From assembly GCF_900115205.1 (NCBI RefSeq), contig NZ_FOYQ01000001.1, positions 1 to 64,000 on the forward strand: a stretch of 64,000 bases of DNA, read 5' to 3'. Position 1 is the stretch's first letter. Every line of letters begins with the position of its first letter. The notes under the pieces were generated by a model. The model searched no databases. It was not told where the DNA came from and was given only the letters and a program-made list of their open reading frames with translations. Both the position numbers and the translations under genes were made by a program. The DNA is from Robiginitalea myxolifaciens (lineage in GTDB: Bacteria > Bacteroidota > Bacteroidia > Flavobacteriales > Flavobacteriaceae). Shown piece after piece: positions 40,896 to 49,843 of this stretch.

Positions 40896-43748
40896 TTATT
40901 TACTCAGATACATGGTACGACGGGAATACAGGTTGTAAAACTCGTCGTCTTTGAGGCTGTCTATAAACAAGATACTTTCGCCGGTACTTTTCATTTCAGG
41001 TCCCAGGTTCTTATTGACCTTAGGGAACTTATTGAAACTAAAGACCGGTTGCTTGATCGCATAGCCTTCTAATTTCGGATCAAAATTAAAGTCTTTAATC
41101 TTCTTTTTACCCAGCATAACCTTGGTGGCATAATTCACGTAAGGCTCTCCATAGGCCTTGGCGATAAAGGGAACCGTTCGGGACGCACGCGGATTAGCTT
41201 CAATGATATAAACTTTATCGTCCTTGATGGCAAACTGAATGTTTATTAGACCTACTGTGTTGAGCGCCAGGGCAATCTTATGGGTATGGTCCTTGATCTG
41301 TTGCATTACAAATTCCCCGAGATTAAAAGGTGGAAGGGTTGCGTTCGAGTCTCCTGAGTGGATTCCACAAGGCTCAATGTGTTCCATGATCCCGATGATG
41401 TAGACATTTTCCCCGTCGCAGATGGCATCGGCTTCGGCTTCGATAGCACCATCGAGATAGTGGTCTAACAGCAGCTTGTTATTAGGAATTTTGCGCAGCA
41501 AATCCACAACATGCGCCTCTAACTCCTCCTTGTTGATCACAATTTTCATCCCCTGTCCTCCAAGGACGTAAGAGGGTCGCACCAACAATGGGAATTTTAG
41601 CTCGTCGGCCAGTTTCAGGGCCTCATCGGCGTTTTCGGCTACACCGAATTGCGGATAGGGAATATCGTTTTCCTTAAGCAGGGTGGAAAAGCTTCCCCGA
41701 TCCTCGGCCAAATCCAGGGACTGGAAAGGCGTACCGATGATTTTAATACCGTATTTATCGAGCTTTTCGGCCAGTTTCAGTGCCGTTTGCCCTCCCAGCT
41801 GAACGATCACCCCTTCGGGTTTCTCGTGCAGGATAATGTCGTAGATATGCTCCCAGAATACGGGCTCAAAGTAGAGTTTATCGGCCGTATCAAAATCGGT
41901 AGAAACCGTTTCCGGGTTACAGTTGATCATGATGGTTTCATAATCGCATTCCGCGGCGGCCAGCACCCCGTGCACGCAACAGTAATCGAACTCGATCCCC
42001 TGCCCGATTCGGTTAGGCCCGGATCCCAGCACCACAATTTTCTTGCGGTCTGTGACTTCACTGTCATTCTCGACGAATCGTTTCCCATCCGCTGTCTCCA
42101 CTTCTTCTTCAAAGGTGGAATAGTAATATGGGGTTACCGCCTTGAATTCTGCGGCACAGGTATCTACCAACTTATACACCCGCTTGATATCAAAGTCCGT
42201 CCGTTTGGTATGTACTTCGCTTTCCCAGCACTCGAGCATGTGTGCGATCTGACGGTCTGCAAATCCTTTTTGTTTGGCTTCGAGCAGCAGGGGTTTGGGC
42301 AGGGTGTCAATGCTGTACTTCCCTATTTCCTTTTCGAGTTGATAAAGCTCTTCGTATTGTCTGAGGAACCACATATCGATCTTGGTAATCTCGTGGATTC
42401 GACTCAAGGGAATCCCCAGGGCAATCGCATCATAGATCACAAATACCCGGTCCCAGGAGGCATGGGTTAACTTGGAGATGATGGTATCATAGTCGGTATA
42501 ACCCTTTCCGTCGGCACCGAGACCATTTCGTTTGATCTCCAGGGATTGCGTTGCCTTATGCAGGGCTTCCTGGAAGGAACGTCCGATTCCCATAACCTCT
42601 CCTACCGCCTTCATCGCCAGTCCCAGGGTACGGTCGGCACCTTCGAACTTATCGAAGTTCCAGCGTGGGATCTTCACAATTACATAGTCGAGGGTAGGTT
42701 CGAATAAGGCCGAAGTAGACTTGGTAATCTGGTTTTCCAGCTCATCGAGGTGGTAGCCAATAGCCAGCTTGGCCGCTACCTTGGCAATCGGATACCCGGT
42801 GGCCTTGGAGGCAAGAGCAGAAGACCGACTTACCCGAGGGTTAATTTCGATGGCAATAATTTCTTCTTCTTCATCCGGACTCACAGCAAACTGCACGTTA
42901 CATCCTCCGGCAAAATCCCCGATGCTGCGCATCATGTGGATGGCCATGTCCCGCATGCGCTGAAAGGTTCGGTCGGAAAGGGTCATCGCCGGAGCTACTG
43001 TAATGGAGTCCCCGGTATGAATCCCCATCGGATCCATATTTTCGATGGTACAGATAATTACGACGTTATCGTTTTTATCCCGGAGCAGCTCCAACTCATA
43101 TTCCTTCCACCCCATCATCGCCTTGTCGATCATTACCTCGTGAATCGGAGAGATTTCAAGGCCATGGCTGAGTTTTTCGTCAAAATCCTTTGGGTCATAG
43201 ACAATGGAAGCCCCTGCACCACCCAGGGTAAAACTGGCCCGGATTACCAGGGGGAAACCAAATTCCTGGGCGATTTCCTTTCCCTGAAGGAAGGAAGTTG
43301 CTGTTGCCTGAGGCGCCATGGGAACCCCAATTTTTTCCATCAGCCCACGGAATTGCTCCCGATCCTCGGTAATGTTTATCGCATCGATATCCACTCCAAT
43401 GATCTCAATTCCGAAGTCCTCCCAGATTCCCTTGTCACCGGCTTCTATACAAAGGTTCAGGGCGGTCTGCCCTCCCATAGTTGGCAGAACGGCATCGATC
43501 TCAGGATGTTCCTTCAGTACCTGAACAATAGACTTGGTGTTCAGAGGCAACAGGTATACATGATCGGCCATGGAGGGATCCGTCATGATGGTTGCCGGGT
43601 TACTGTTGATCAGTACGGTCTTGATCCCATCCTCCCGCAGCGAACGCAGGGCTTGGGAACCGGAATAATCGAATTCACAGGCCTGACCGATGATAATTGG
43701 TCCGGACCCGATAATCAGGATACATTCGATGTCTTTTCTTTTGGGCAT
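40896..43748 (-). CDS. carB: carbamoyl-phosphate synthase large subunit (short form)
   Basis: This 950-residue enzyme makes carbamoyl phosphate from bicarbonate, ammonia (from the small subunit) and two ATP. Both ATP-grasp halves are present: the first about 1-400 (IIGSGPIIIGQACEFDYSGSQALRSL, IEINPRVSRSSALASKATGYPIAKVAAKLAIG), the second about 560-930 (VLGSGPNRIGQGIEFDYCCVHG, IEANPRASRTVPFIAKAYG). It ends soon after FNKFPKVNKNLGPEMKSTGE. The C-terminal MGS-like allosteric domain of E. coli CarB (about 130 residues) is missing. carA is not nearby. Confidence 0.97.
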   Translation of the reverse strand: MPKRKDIECILIIGSGPIIIGQACEFDYSGSQALRSLREDGIKTVLINSNPATIMTDPSMADHVYLLPLNTKSIVQVLKEHPEIDAVLPTMGGQTALNLCIEAGDKGIWEDFGIEIIGVDIDAINITEDREQFRGLMEKIGVPMAPQATATSFLQGKEIAQEFGFPLVIRASFTLGGAGASIVYDPKDFDEKLSHGLEISPIHEVMIDKAMMGWKEYELELLRDKNDNVVIICTIENMDPMGIHTGDSITVAPAMTLSDRTFQRMRDMAIHMMRSIGDFAGGCNVQFAVSPDEEEEIIAIEINPRVSRSSALASKATGYPIAKVAAKLAIGYHLDELENQITKSTSALFEPTLDYVIVKIPRWNFDKFEGADRTLGLAMKAVGEVMGIGRSFQEALHKATQSLEIKRNGLGADGKGYTDYDTIISKLTHASWDRVFVIYDAIALGIPLSRIHEITKIDMWFLRQYEELYQLEKEIGKYSIDTLPKPLLLEAKQKGFADRQIAHMLECWESEVHTKRTDFDIKRVYKLVDTCAAEFKAVTPYYYSTFEEEVETADGKRFVENDSEVTDRKKIVVLGSGPNRIGQGIEFDYCCVHGVLAAAECDYETIMINCNPETVSTDFDTADKLYFEPVFWEHIYDIILHEKPEGVIVQLGGQTALKLAEKLDKYGIKIIGTPFQSLDLAEDRGSFSTLLKENDIPYPQFGVAENADEALKLADELKFPLLVRPSYVLGGQGMKIVINKEELEAHVVDLLRKIPNNKLLLDHYLDGAIEAEADAICDGENVYIIGIMEHIEPCGIHSGDSNATLPPFNLGEFVMQQIKDHTHKIALALNTVGLINIQFAIKDDKVYIIEANPRASRTVPFIAKAYGEPYVNYATKVMLGKKKIKDFNFDPKLEGYAIKQPVFSFNKFPKVNKNLGPEMKSTGESILFIDSLKDDEFYNLYSRRTMYLSK

Positions 43749-43782
43749 GTGGAGTTAATTTTTGGCGGTTCAAGGATAAAAA

Positions 43783-43813
43783 AAAGGTGTTACTTTCAGA
43801 AAGTAACACCTTT
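43783..43813 (-). terminator. intrinsic terminator after rpmH
   Basis: A 14-bp perfect stem (43783-43796 and 43800-43813, loop of 3) is followed on the minus strand by T-rich sequence. It ends the rpmH transcript before carB. Confidence 0.8.
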
Positions 43814-43837
43814 AAAGTTGTTAACACGATATCCCAT

Positions 43838-43996
43838 CTATCGCTTGTGTCGCGGTTCAGAGGATACACTTAATTTCTTACGCCCCTTGGCTCGGCGTCG
43901 AGCAAGGACCTTTCTCCCGTTGGCTGACGCCATACGCTCACGGAATCCGTGTTTGTTTCTTCTCTTTCTTTTAGAAGGCTGAAATGTTCTTTTCAT
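43838..43996 (-). CDS. rpmH: 50S ribosomal protein L34
   Basis: This 52-residue bL34 starts [42 protein letters not shown], the whole conserved protein. I use the ATG at 43996; a longer reading frame up to 44065 adds residues outside the family. A strong promoter (TTG-20-TATATTTG) and a strong terminator show it is a single-gene unit. rnpA and dnaA are not nearby. Confidence 0.98.
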   Translation of the reverse strand: MKRTFQPSKRKRRNKHGFRERMASANGRKVLARRRAKGRKKLSVSSEPRHKR

Positions 43997-44054
43997 GTTG
44001 ACAAATTTTCCGCGGGAGCGGTTAGGCCTGGATGGGCTATCAATTTTCCGGGGG

Positions 44055-44085
44055 CAAATATACAAAGAGTTTTATCTCCGAACAA
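44055..44085 (-). promoter_or_regulatory. promoter of rpmH
   Basis: On the minus strand TTG (44083-44085), a 20-base spacer and TATATTTG (44055-44062) make a full Bacteroidota promoter. The leader to the rpmH ATG is about 53 nt. Confidence 0.75.
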
Positions 44086-44242
44086 TATCGATTCGGCATT
44101 TTTTTATTTAGATTTTCTTAATTTTGCCGAACCCTTTTCAATAGGGGCTTTTCCCGGTGATCTCGGGGAGGAAATCCCTGAAATAATACAGTTAATTCTC
44201 CGGAGCCCTGACCGGCAGAGGAAATAAATAGATATAACGCTA

Positions 44243-44758
44243 ATGTTCCATAAATACATAAAAATTGCACTGGCAGCCCTGATCATTGGATACGCTGGCT
44301 ATCAATTCGCAGAAGGCGAAATTGGTAATGGTATTGCCCTAGTCCTGTTATCGCTGATCTTTGTTTTCCTGTATTTCCGCAACGAAATTATCCTATTGGC
44401 CTTCCTGCGCATGCGCAAACAGGATATGGAAGGAACTGAGAAGTGGTTGGGACGCATCCGCAACCCGGAAGCCGCCCTGACTCAGAAGCAACAGGGTTAT
44501 TACAATTACCTGTATGGGATTATCTACTCCCAGAAAAACCTCACCCAGGCCGAGAAATATTTCAAGAAGGCGATTAAGCTGGGGTTAAATATGGATTATG
44601 ACCTGGCTATGGCCAAATTAAGCCTGGCGGGGATTGCCATGCAGAAACGACGCAAGCGGGAAGCCACTACCCTATTGGCCGAAGCCAAGAAACTCGACAA
44701 AAACAGCATGCTTACCGAACAGATTCGGATGATGCAGCAGCAGATGAAGAAAATCTAG
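44243..44758 (+). CDS. membrane protein with TPR-like domain (DUF2892-type start)
   Basis: This 171-residue protein has two membrane helices at the start (IALAALIIGYAGYQF and IALVLLSLIFVFLYF), then a soluble helical part with TPR-like pairs: YNYLYGIIYSQKNLTQAEKYFKKAIKLG and DLAMAKLSLAGIAMQKRRKREATTLLAEAKKLD. It probably acts as a protein-interaction scaffold at the inner membrane. Function unknown. Its TAG stop pairs with the stop of the convergent cls gene in one CTAG. Confidence 0.8.
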   Translation: MFHKYIKIALAALIIGYAGYQFAEGEIGNGIALVLLSLIFVFLYFRNEIILLAFLRMRKQDMEGTEKWLGRIRNPEAALTQKQQGYYNYLYGIIYSQKNLTQAEKYFKKAIKLGLNMDYDLAMAKLSLAGIAMQKRRKREATTLLAEAKKLDKNSMLTEQIRMMQQQMKKI

Positions 44759-46218
44759 AGTAAGGGAGCCACCAGGCGTGTAACCGACTCTTTAAGTTTT
44801 CGGGTTATTCCACGAGCCTCCCACCTTTCGAGATCTACAAGCTCCGCTTCCTCGATATCCTCCAAGAAAACCTCTTTGACCTCTTTGGCTTTGGACTGCC
44901 CGTACAGTAAGGCATTGACTTCAAAATTAATCGAAAAGCTCCTATAGTCCAGATTGGCTGTCCCGACACTGGCCAACACATCGTCTACGGCCATAGTTTT
45001 GGAATGCACAAAGCCTTTTTTGTAGCGGTATATTTTTACACCAGCTTCGATTAATTCCTCAATGAACGAGTCGGTGGCATACTGTGCTACCCAGGAGTCG
45101 GACTTATACGGGATAAGGATCCGGACATCCACCCCACATCGGGCCGCCGTACTCAGGGCCGTTTTCATGGCGGAATTCGGGATAAAATAGGGGGTAGTAA
45201 TGTATACGTATTCATGCGCGTTATTTATGGCCATGAATAGTGCTTCCATAATATTTGCCCAATCGGAATCCGGACCACTGCTAGCGATCTGGATTGCAAC
45301 AGGGTCTTTGCTGGAACTCGGCTTGTTCGGAAATAGATCGGCATCTTCCGGAGGCCTCTCACCCGAAACAAATTCCCAGCTCAGTAAAAATATCGCTTGA
45401 AGAGAACCAGCAGCCGGTCCTTCCAGTCGCAGGTGGGTATCCCGCCAATACCGAGAATTCCCAATCGAGTTATCGTATTCGTCTTTGATGTTAATACCGC
45501 CCACAAAACCTACCTGACCATCGATAACCACAATCTTTCGGTGATCCCTGTAATTGAATTTACTGGTAAAGCGCGTAAATACGACAGGCATAAATGGATG
45601 GTGTTCTATTCCGGAATCATCAAGGCGCTTCTTGGTCTTACGGCTTAGCGAACTACCTACAGAATCGTAAATCAATCGAACGGCGACCCCTTGTTCGGCT
45701 TTTTCGCAGAGTATATTGAGAATCGAGATACCGGTGACGTCGTCACGTAGTACAAAATATTCTATGTGAATATGGCGCTCAGCCTTTTTCAGATCCTCTT
45801 TGAGGCATTTGAATTTAGCTTCACCATCCTGCAAGATATCGACCTGGTTTTCGAAGGTAAGAATGGAACGCTCATTGAATTCCAGAAGTTCGTGTAGTTT
45901 TACTATCCAGGGCGCATTGTCGCGGGCGAAGGCTGCGACCTTTGCATCGTCTTCTCGAAATTTTTTTCGCCAGGATTTCAGGCGCTTGTTATCGTGAAGG
46001 TACTTGCGGGTAAAAATCTTGTCTTTCCGGTAGTCCATCCCGAAAAGATAATATACCAACAACCCTATAAAAGGGAGCGTAGCCAGGGCGAAAATATACG
46101 CCATGGTCTTTGAGGGGTTTCGATTCTTAAGGAGAACAACCACCGAGAGGATTACTACAAAGATGTAATTCCCCAGTAGAAGAAATTTCCAGAGTTGGCT
46201 GTTAAACCAATCAGCCAT
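44755..46218 (-). CDS. cls: cardiolipin synthase
   Basis: This 487-residue phospholipase D family enzyme condenses phosphatidylglycerol to cardiolipin at the inner membrane. It has two N-terminal membrane helices (about 12-32 and 39-60), and two HKD motifs: HRKIVVIDG with His226, Lys228 and Asp233, and HSKTMAVDD near residue 405. Typical family length. It overlaps the lytic transglycosylase stop by 1 base, so the two are in one operon. Confidence 0.95.
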   Translation of the reverse strand: MADWFNSQLWKFLLLGNYIFVVILSVVVLLKNRNPSKTMAYIFALATLPFIGLLVYYLFGMDYRKDKIFTRKYLHDNKRLKSWRKKFREDDAKVAAFARDNAPWIVKLHELLEFNERSILTFENQVDILQDGEAKFKCLKEDLKKAERHIHIEYFVLRDDVTGISILNILCEKAEQGVAVRLIYDSVGSSLSRKTKKRLDDSGIEHHPFMPVVFTRFTSKFNYRDHRKIVVIDGQVGFVGGINIKDEYDNSIGNSRYWRDTHLRLEGPAAGSLQAIFLLSWEFVSGERPPEDADLFPNKPSSSKDPVAIQIASSGPDSDWANIMEALFMAINNAHEYVYITTPYFIPNSAMKTALSTAARCGVDVRILIPYKSDSWVAQYATDSFIEELIEAGVKIYRYKKGFVHSKTMAVDDVLASVGTANLDYRSFSINFEVNALLYGQSKAKEVKEVFLEDIEEAELVDLERWEARGITRKLKESVTRLVAPLL

Positions 46219-47174
46219 CAGGGTCCTGTTCGGTAGTAGCCTTTCAGAGGTATGGAAATCTGGTAAACCTTTCCTGAAGCGTTATTCAAATGAGGCTCTC
46301 TGAGCCAAGGATTGTGCCGCTTGAGAATTTTATAGGTGATTTCGTACTGCTTGGCAAACTCAGCGAAATCCGCAACCGGGGTATTCACTTCTACCTGGAA
46401 GGTGGGCACGTTGGAATACATGTCGTCTTGCTCCAGGATGAAGCCATATTTTTCAGGAGCTGAGAGGATTTCCTTGATCGCCATGATGCGGAAAACATAG
46501 CGACCTGTTTCCTGACCGAGCAGCAGATCGTAATAATCATCTACCTGTTGAATACCCATGTATTTATCAATGGAACCCGTTCCGGCATTGTAAGCCGCCG
46601 CTGCCAGGGTCCAGCTACCGTACTTTTCCTTGTAGCGCTTTAAATAGCGACAGGCGACTTCTGTAGCCTTTTCCAGGTGATAGCGCTCATCGACATTGCT
46701 ATTAACTTCGAGGCCATATTCTCTTCCGGTGGCGCGCATGATTTGCCAGAAACCGGTAGCTCCTGCCGGCGATACTACATTTTGCAGTCCACTTTCGGCC
46801 ACGGCCAAATACTTGAAATCATCGGGTACACCATTCTTAGCGAGGATCGGTTCGATTACCGGAAAATACTTGTTGGCCCGCTTCATCAGCAAAACCGCAT
46901 TGGATTGCCAGTACGTATTTACCAGGAATTCCCGGTCAATGCGTTCCATGATCTCGGGATCGTCCTGGGGAACCGCTTCACCCGCGAAATTCAGATCCTC
47001 GGGGATATCGATAGCGGTAATCTGATACTTGGGACTAACACGAGTATCCGTTGCCGGATCAGTGGCCTCCTGGGTTTGTATATTCGGCGTTGCCTCCTGT
47101 TGAAGGGCAAAGATCAATGTACTTAAGACAAAACAGATGCCCACTATCATCAGGGCGTTTTTCAGGACTCGCAT
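46218..47174 (-). CDS. lytic transglycosylase domain protein (MltD-like)
   Basis: This 318-residue enzyme cuts peptidoglycan between MurNAc and GlcNAc with anhydro-ring formation. It has an N-terminal signal or anchor (NALMIVGICFVLSTLIFALQ), and an SLT domain: YLAVAESGLQNVVSPAGATGFWQIMRATGREYGLEVN with the catalytic Glu in AESGLQN, and LAAAAYNAGTGSID. The C-terminal region (TYKILKRHNPWLR) resembles a LysM-like or substrate-binding module. Its stop overlaps the cls ATG. Confidence 0.92.
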   Translation of the reverse strand: MRVLKNALMIVGICFVLSTLIFALQQEATPNIQTQEATDPATDTRVSPKYQITAIDIPEDLNFAGEAVPQDDPEIMERIDREFLVNTYWQSNAVLLMKRANKYFPVIEPILAKNGVPDDFKYLAVAESGLQNVVSPAGATGFWQIMRATGREYGLEVNSNVDERYHLEKATEVACRYLKRYKEKYGSWTLAAAAYNAGTGSIDKYMGIQQVDDYYDLLLGQETGRYVFRIMAIKEILSAPEKYGFILEQDDMYSNVPTFQVEVNTPVADFAEFAKQYEITYKILKRHNPWLREPHLNNASGKVYQISIPLKGYYRTGP

Positions 47175-47242
47175 GGTGCTGGTTTAAAGAGTTTTCCTAC
47201 CCAAAGGTATAAAATAGTCCCTCACGGACTTAAAATAGAACT

Positions 47243-47923
47243 TCAATCTTCCAAAATAATTGCAGGTAATCGTTCATTAAACCATCTGGCCCGATGAATG
47301 ATCATGGTGTGTGTACCCCCTGGAACGGTCTGGCAGGCACCGATGTGCGTGATCGGGAAGACGACATCTTTGTCCCCGTGAAGGTGTATTAGACCCGGCA
47401 GGGGTGTTTCGCGTTTCCAGTGAATTGCCTGGTTAATGGCCCAGTTCAGGTATTTTTTCTCGCGCACGGCCAAATACTTCTCGTATAGTTTCAACCGCTT
47501 TTTGACGCGCCCTCCCATCGTATACCGGGCAAGCACTTCTACGTTGCTCAATAAACCCGTAGGCAGCGCATGGTGAATTCCTGTGCGTCTTGCCCATACC
47601 ATCCTACTGGGCATTTCCGAGCGACATTTTATACTGGAAATGATAATGGTTTTCGCAGGATTGAGGAATTCGGCCATTTCCTGAACGAGCATACCCCCAA
47701 AAGAAACACCTATGAGAACGGGTTGTTCATGGCGCACCTTTTCACTCATTTTGCGGGCATATTGCTGCAAATCCATGCCCGGTTCTGGTATAAACCATTC
47801 CAGGTGAGTAATTTCGAATCGGGATTCCGGTAATTTTAGGTGTTCAAAGATTTCCGGACTGGCTGCCAGACCCGGCATTAGATATACCCCGATTTTATCC
47901 CTTGCATTTCTACGCTCCATCAA
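47243..47923 (-). CDS. alpha/beta-fold hydrolase
   Basis: This 226-residue hydrolase has the nucleophile elbow IGVSFGG (Ser74), an acid residue in LHGDKDVVF (Asp184 or Asp186) and the catalytic His205 in GGTHTMI. It lacks a signal peptide, so it is cytoplasmic. The substrate is unknown. It reads away from the gap shared with the GNAT gene. Confidence 0.9.
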   Translation of the reverse strand: MMERRNARDKIGVYLMPGLAASPEIFEHLKLPESRFEITHLEWFIPEPGMDLQQYARKMSEKVRHEQPVLIGVSFGGMLVQEMAEFLNPAKTIIISSIKCRSEMPSRMVWARRTGIHHALPTGLLSNVEVLARYTMGGRVKKRLKLYEKYLAVREKKYLNWAINQAIHWKRETPLPGLIHLHGDKDVVFPITHIGACQTVPGGTHTMIIHRARWFNERLPAIILED

Positions 47924-47933
47924 TTCAAAACAC

Positions 47934-47966
47934 GCTAAATCTTAGGATTTTAGCAATTTTTTTTTT
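47934..47966 (+). terminator. terminator-like hairpin
   Basis: GCTAAATC (47934-47941) pairs with GATTTTAGC (47946-47954, one bulged T), followed by AA and a run of ten T on the plus strand. No plus-strand gene ends just upstream, so what it terminates is unclear; an antisense transcript across the hydrolase gene is one option. Confidence 0.45.
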
Positions 47967-48026
47967 AATTTTGTTAACTCTCGGGATATGAAATTTTTTA
48001 TCGCAAATATTATATCCCTCATCGAA

Positions 48027-48057
48027 ATTACGCTCCGTGAAACGGCGTAATTTTTTT
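48027..48057 (+). terminator. terminator-like hairpin upstream of the GNAT gene
   Basis: ATTACGCTCCGT (48027-48038) pairs with ACGGCGTAAT (48042-48051, 2-base bulge, loop of 3), with seven T at 48051-48057. It lies 29 bases before the GNAT ATG, so it could attenuate that gene or end a short RNA. Confidence 0.5.
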
Positions 48058-48085
48058 GTCTGGAAACCAAATTAAAACTAATCAT

Positions 48086-48379
48086 ATGAGCGAACTGGCC
48101 ATTAAGGACAATAGCTTTCTCCGTCAATTTGAAACCCGAGTAGACGGGCAATTGGCAAAAATTGAATATTCTTCCCAGGAACGAAAAGTTTTCCTGACCA
48201 AATTAGTAATCCCTGAAAGTATCAGTCAGGAAGGGTTCCGCGAGTCCTTTATCAAGGCCGTTTTGAATCACCTTCAAGACCAAAATCTGCGTGTGGTTCC
48301 AACTAGCCCGCAGATCGCAGGATTCCTAAGGAAGAATCGCCAGTATAAGGAAATGCTGCCGGTAGGCATTCGCATCTGA
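48086..48379 (+). CDS. small GNAT family N-acetyltransferase-like protein
   Basis: This 97-residue protein belongs to the short GCN5-related group (Acetyltransf_CG type): VDGQLAKIEYSSQERKVFLTKLVIPESISQEGFRESFIKAVLNHLQDQNLRVVPTSPQIAGFLRKNRQY. The last part is the conserved CP-F/YxKNP-like motif region, here in variant form. The start at 48086 (MSELAIKDN) is preferred to an upstream TTG. Such proteins are probably acetyl-CoA binding with unknown targets. A terminator follows. Confidence 0.88.
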   Translation: MSELAIKDNSFLRQFETRVDGQLAKIEYSSQERKVFLTKLVIPESISQEGFRESFIKAVLNHLQDQNLRVVPTSPQIAGFLRKNRQYKEMLPVGIRI

Positions 48380-48418
48380 TCCTGCCACGGCGCCAAGAGA
48401 AAACGCTATAAGAAAATG

Positions 48419-48447
48419 AAATCCGGCCAGAGTGCCGGATTTTTTTA
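48419..48447. terminator. bidirectional terminator after the GNAT gene
   Basis: A 9-bp perfect stem (48419-48427 and 48434-48442, loop of 6) is followed by a T-run on the plus strand and by T-rich sequence on the minus strand. It separates the GNAT gene from convergent mtaB. Confidence 0.75.
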
Positions 48448-48464
48448 TTCCCCGAAACTTGTGG

Positions 48465-49805
48465 CTATTCTCCGGAGAATTCCGGAACCAGTGTAGTAAC
48501 AAATTCCCCACGAACCAACCCGCTAGCATCGATTTCCTTCAATCGAACCTTGCGAAGCTGGCCAACTAATGCAGGATCCCAGGGCATTTGCACTTTGACG
48601 TAATTCGCTGTGAATCCATGGATGTACCCTTTTTTGTTTTCACCTTCAAAAAGCACGTCGAATTCTTCTTCCAATTGGGATTGATAGAACGCCCTGCGTT
48701 TTTTAACCGATAAACTGCGAAGCATTTTACTGCGCTTGGCACGATCCTCCTGGGAGACTACCCCATCCATGGACGCAGCCGGAGTATTGGGCCGTTCGCT
48801 ATAGGTAAATACATGGAGGTAGTTAATATCCAGTGCATGCAGGAATTCGTAGGTTTCCATGAAATGGGATTCGGATTCCCCGGGGAATCCGACGATAACG
48901 TCGACTCCTATACACGCCTCGGGCATATATTTTCGGATAAGCCGGACTTTTTCGCTGTACAATTCGCGCAGGTATCTTCTGCGCATCTTTTTCAAGATAT
49001 CGTTGCTCCCGCTTTGCAGTGGAATGTGGAAATGCGGCACAAAATGCCGGCTTTCGGCAACACATTGGATAATTTCCTCGAGGAGCAAATTGGGCTCGAT
49101 AGAAGAAATGCGCAACCGCTCCAGACCCGGCACTTCATCCAGGGCACGTACCAAGTCCAGAAAGGTATGTTCGTGGCGCTTGTTGCCAAACTCGCCTTTT
49201 CCATAGTCCCCGATATTGACACCGGTCAAAACAATTTCACGGATACCCTGCTCTGAAATCTCACGGGCATTTTTAAGGACATTCTCCAGGGTGTCGCTGC
49301 GGGAGATCCCTCGGGCCAATGGGATGGTACAGTAGGTGCATTTGTAATCACAACCATCCTGCACTTTCAGGAAGGCTCGGGTCCTGTCGCCTATGGCATA
49401 ACTACTAACATAAAAATCCGCAGCTTCTATCTCACAGCTGTGTACCTGGCCCTGATCTTCTTTGTCCAGGGAGTCGAGGTATTTGGTGAGGTTAAATTTT
49501 TCAGTGGCTCCCAGAACCAAATCAACCCCGGGGATTGCGGCGATTTCCTCCGGTTTGAGTTGTGCGTAACAGCCGACCACGGCGATATACCCTTCGGGAT
49601 TTGCCCGTTGTGCCTGACGAACCGCATAGCGGCAGCTTTTATCTGCATTATCTGTAACCGAACAGGTGTTGATCACATATAAGTCAGCAGCTTCCGGAAA
49701 ACCCACTTTCTCAAATCCCTCGGCCTGGAGGTTCCTGGCGATCGTGGAGGTTTCCGCGAAATTGAGTTTGCAACCCAGGGTATGAAAAGCAACGGTTCTG
49801 GACAT
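48465..49805 (-). CDS. mtaB: tRNA (N6-threonylcarbamoyladenosine(37)-C2)-methylthiotransferase MtaB
   Basis: This 446-residue radical SAM enzyme adds a methylthio group to t6A37 in ANN-reading tRNAs. It has an N-terminal UPF0004 domain with its own cluster cysteines (HTLGCKLNFAET, NTCSVTDNAD), the radical SAM motif QDGCDYKCTYCTIP, and a C-terminal TRAM domain. I use the ATG at 49805 (MSRTVAFHTLGC) because a longer version adds nine residues before the conserved start. It is 39 bases downstream of a GlmU-like gene on the same strand. Confidence 0.95.
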   Translation of the reverse strand: MSRTVAFHTLGCKLNFAETSTIARNLQAEGFEKVGFPEAADLYVINTCSVTDNADKSCRYAVRQAQRANPEGYIAVVGCYAQLKPEEIAAIPGVDLVLGATEKFNLTKYLDSLDKEDQGQVHSCEIEAADFYVSSYAIGDRTRAFLKVQDGCDYKCTYCTIPLARGISRSDTLENVLKNAREISEQGIREIVLTGVNIGDYGKGEFGNKRHEHTFLDLVRALDEVPGLERLRISSIEPNLLLEEIIQCVAESRHFVPHFHIPLQSGSNDILKKMRRRYLRELYSEKVRLIRKYMPEACIGVDVIVGFPGESESHFMETYEFLHALDINYLHVFTYSERPNTPAASMDGVVSQEDRAKRSKMLRSLSVKKRRAFYQSQLEEEFDVLFEGENKKGYIHGFTANYVKVQMPWDPALVGQLRKVRLKEIDASGLVRGEFVTTLVPEFSGE

Positions 49806-49843
49806 GTCTCCTGCGCAATTTTCAGGGCACAAAGATACGATCT

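Noticed and set aside
41649-42470. 273-codon open frame on the plus strand inside carB
   Set aside because: Same reason as the longer frame: an opposite-strand shadow of a highly conserved gene.
42750-43982. Long open frame (410 codons) on the plus strand inside carB
   Set aside because: It lies wholly over the conserved carB frame on the other strand, gives no family pattern, and matches what the codon bias of carB leaves open on the opposite strand.
48004-48012. TATAAT-like string on the minus strand upstream of the alpha/beta hydrolase
   Set aside because: It resembles a sigma70 -10 box of other phyla, but the other promoters I could recognise here use TAnnTTTG, and it sits in AT-rich DNA where such strings are expected by chance.
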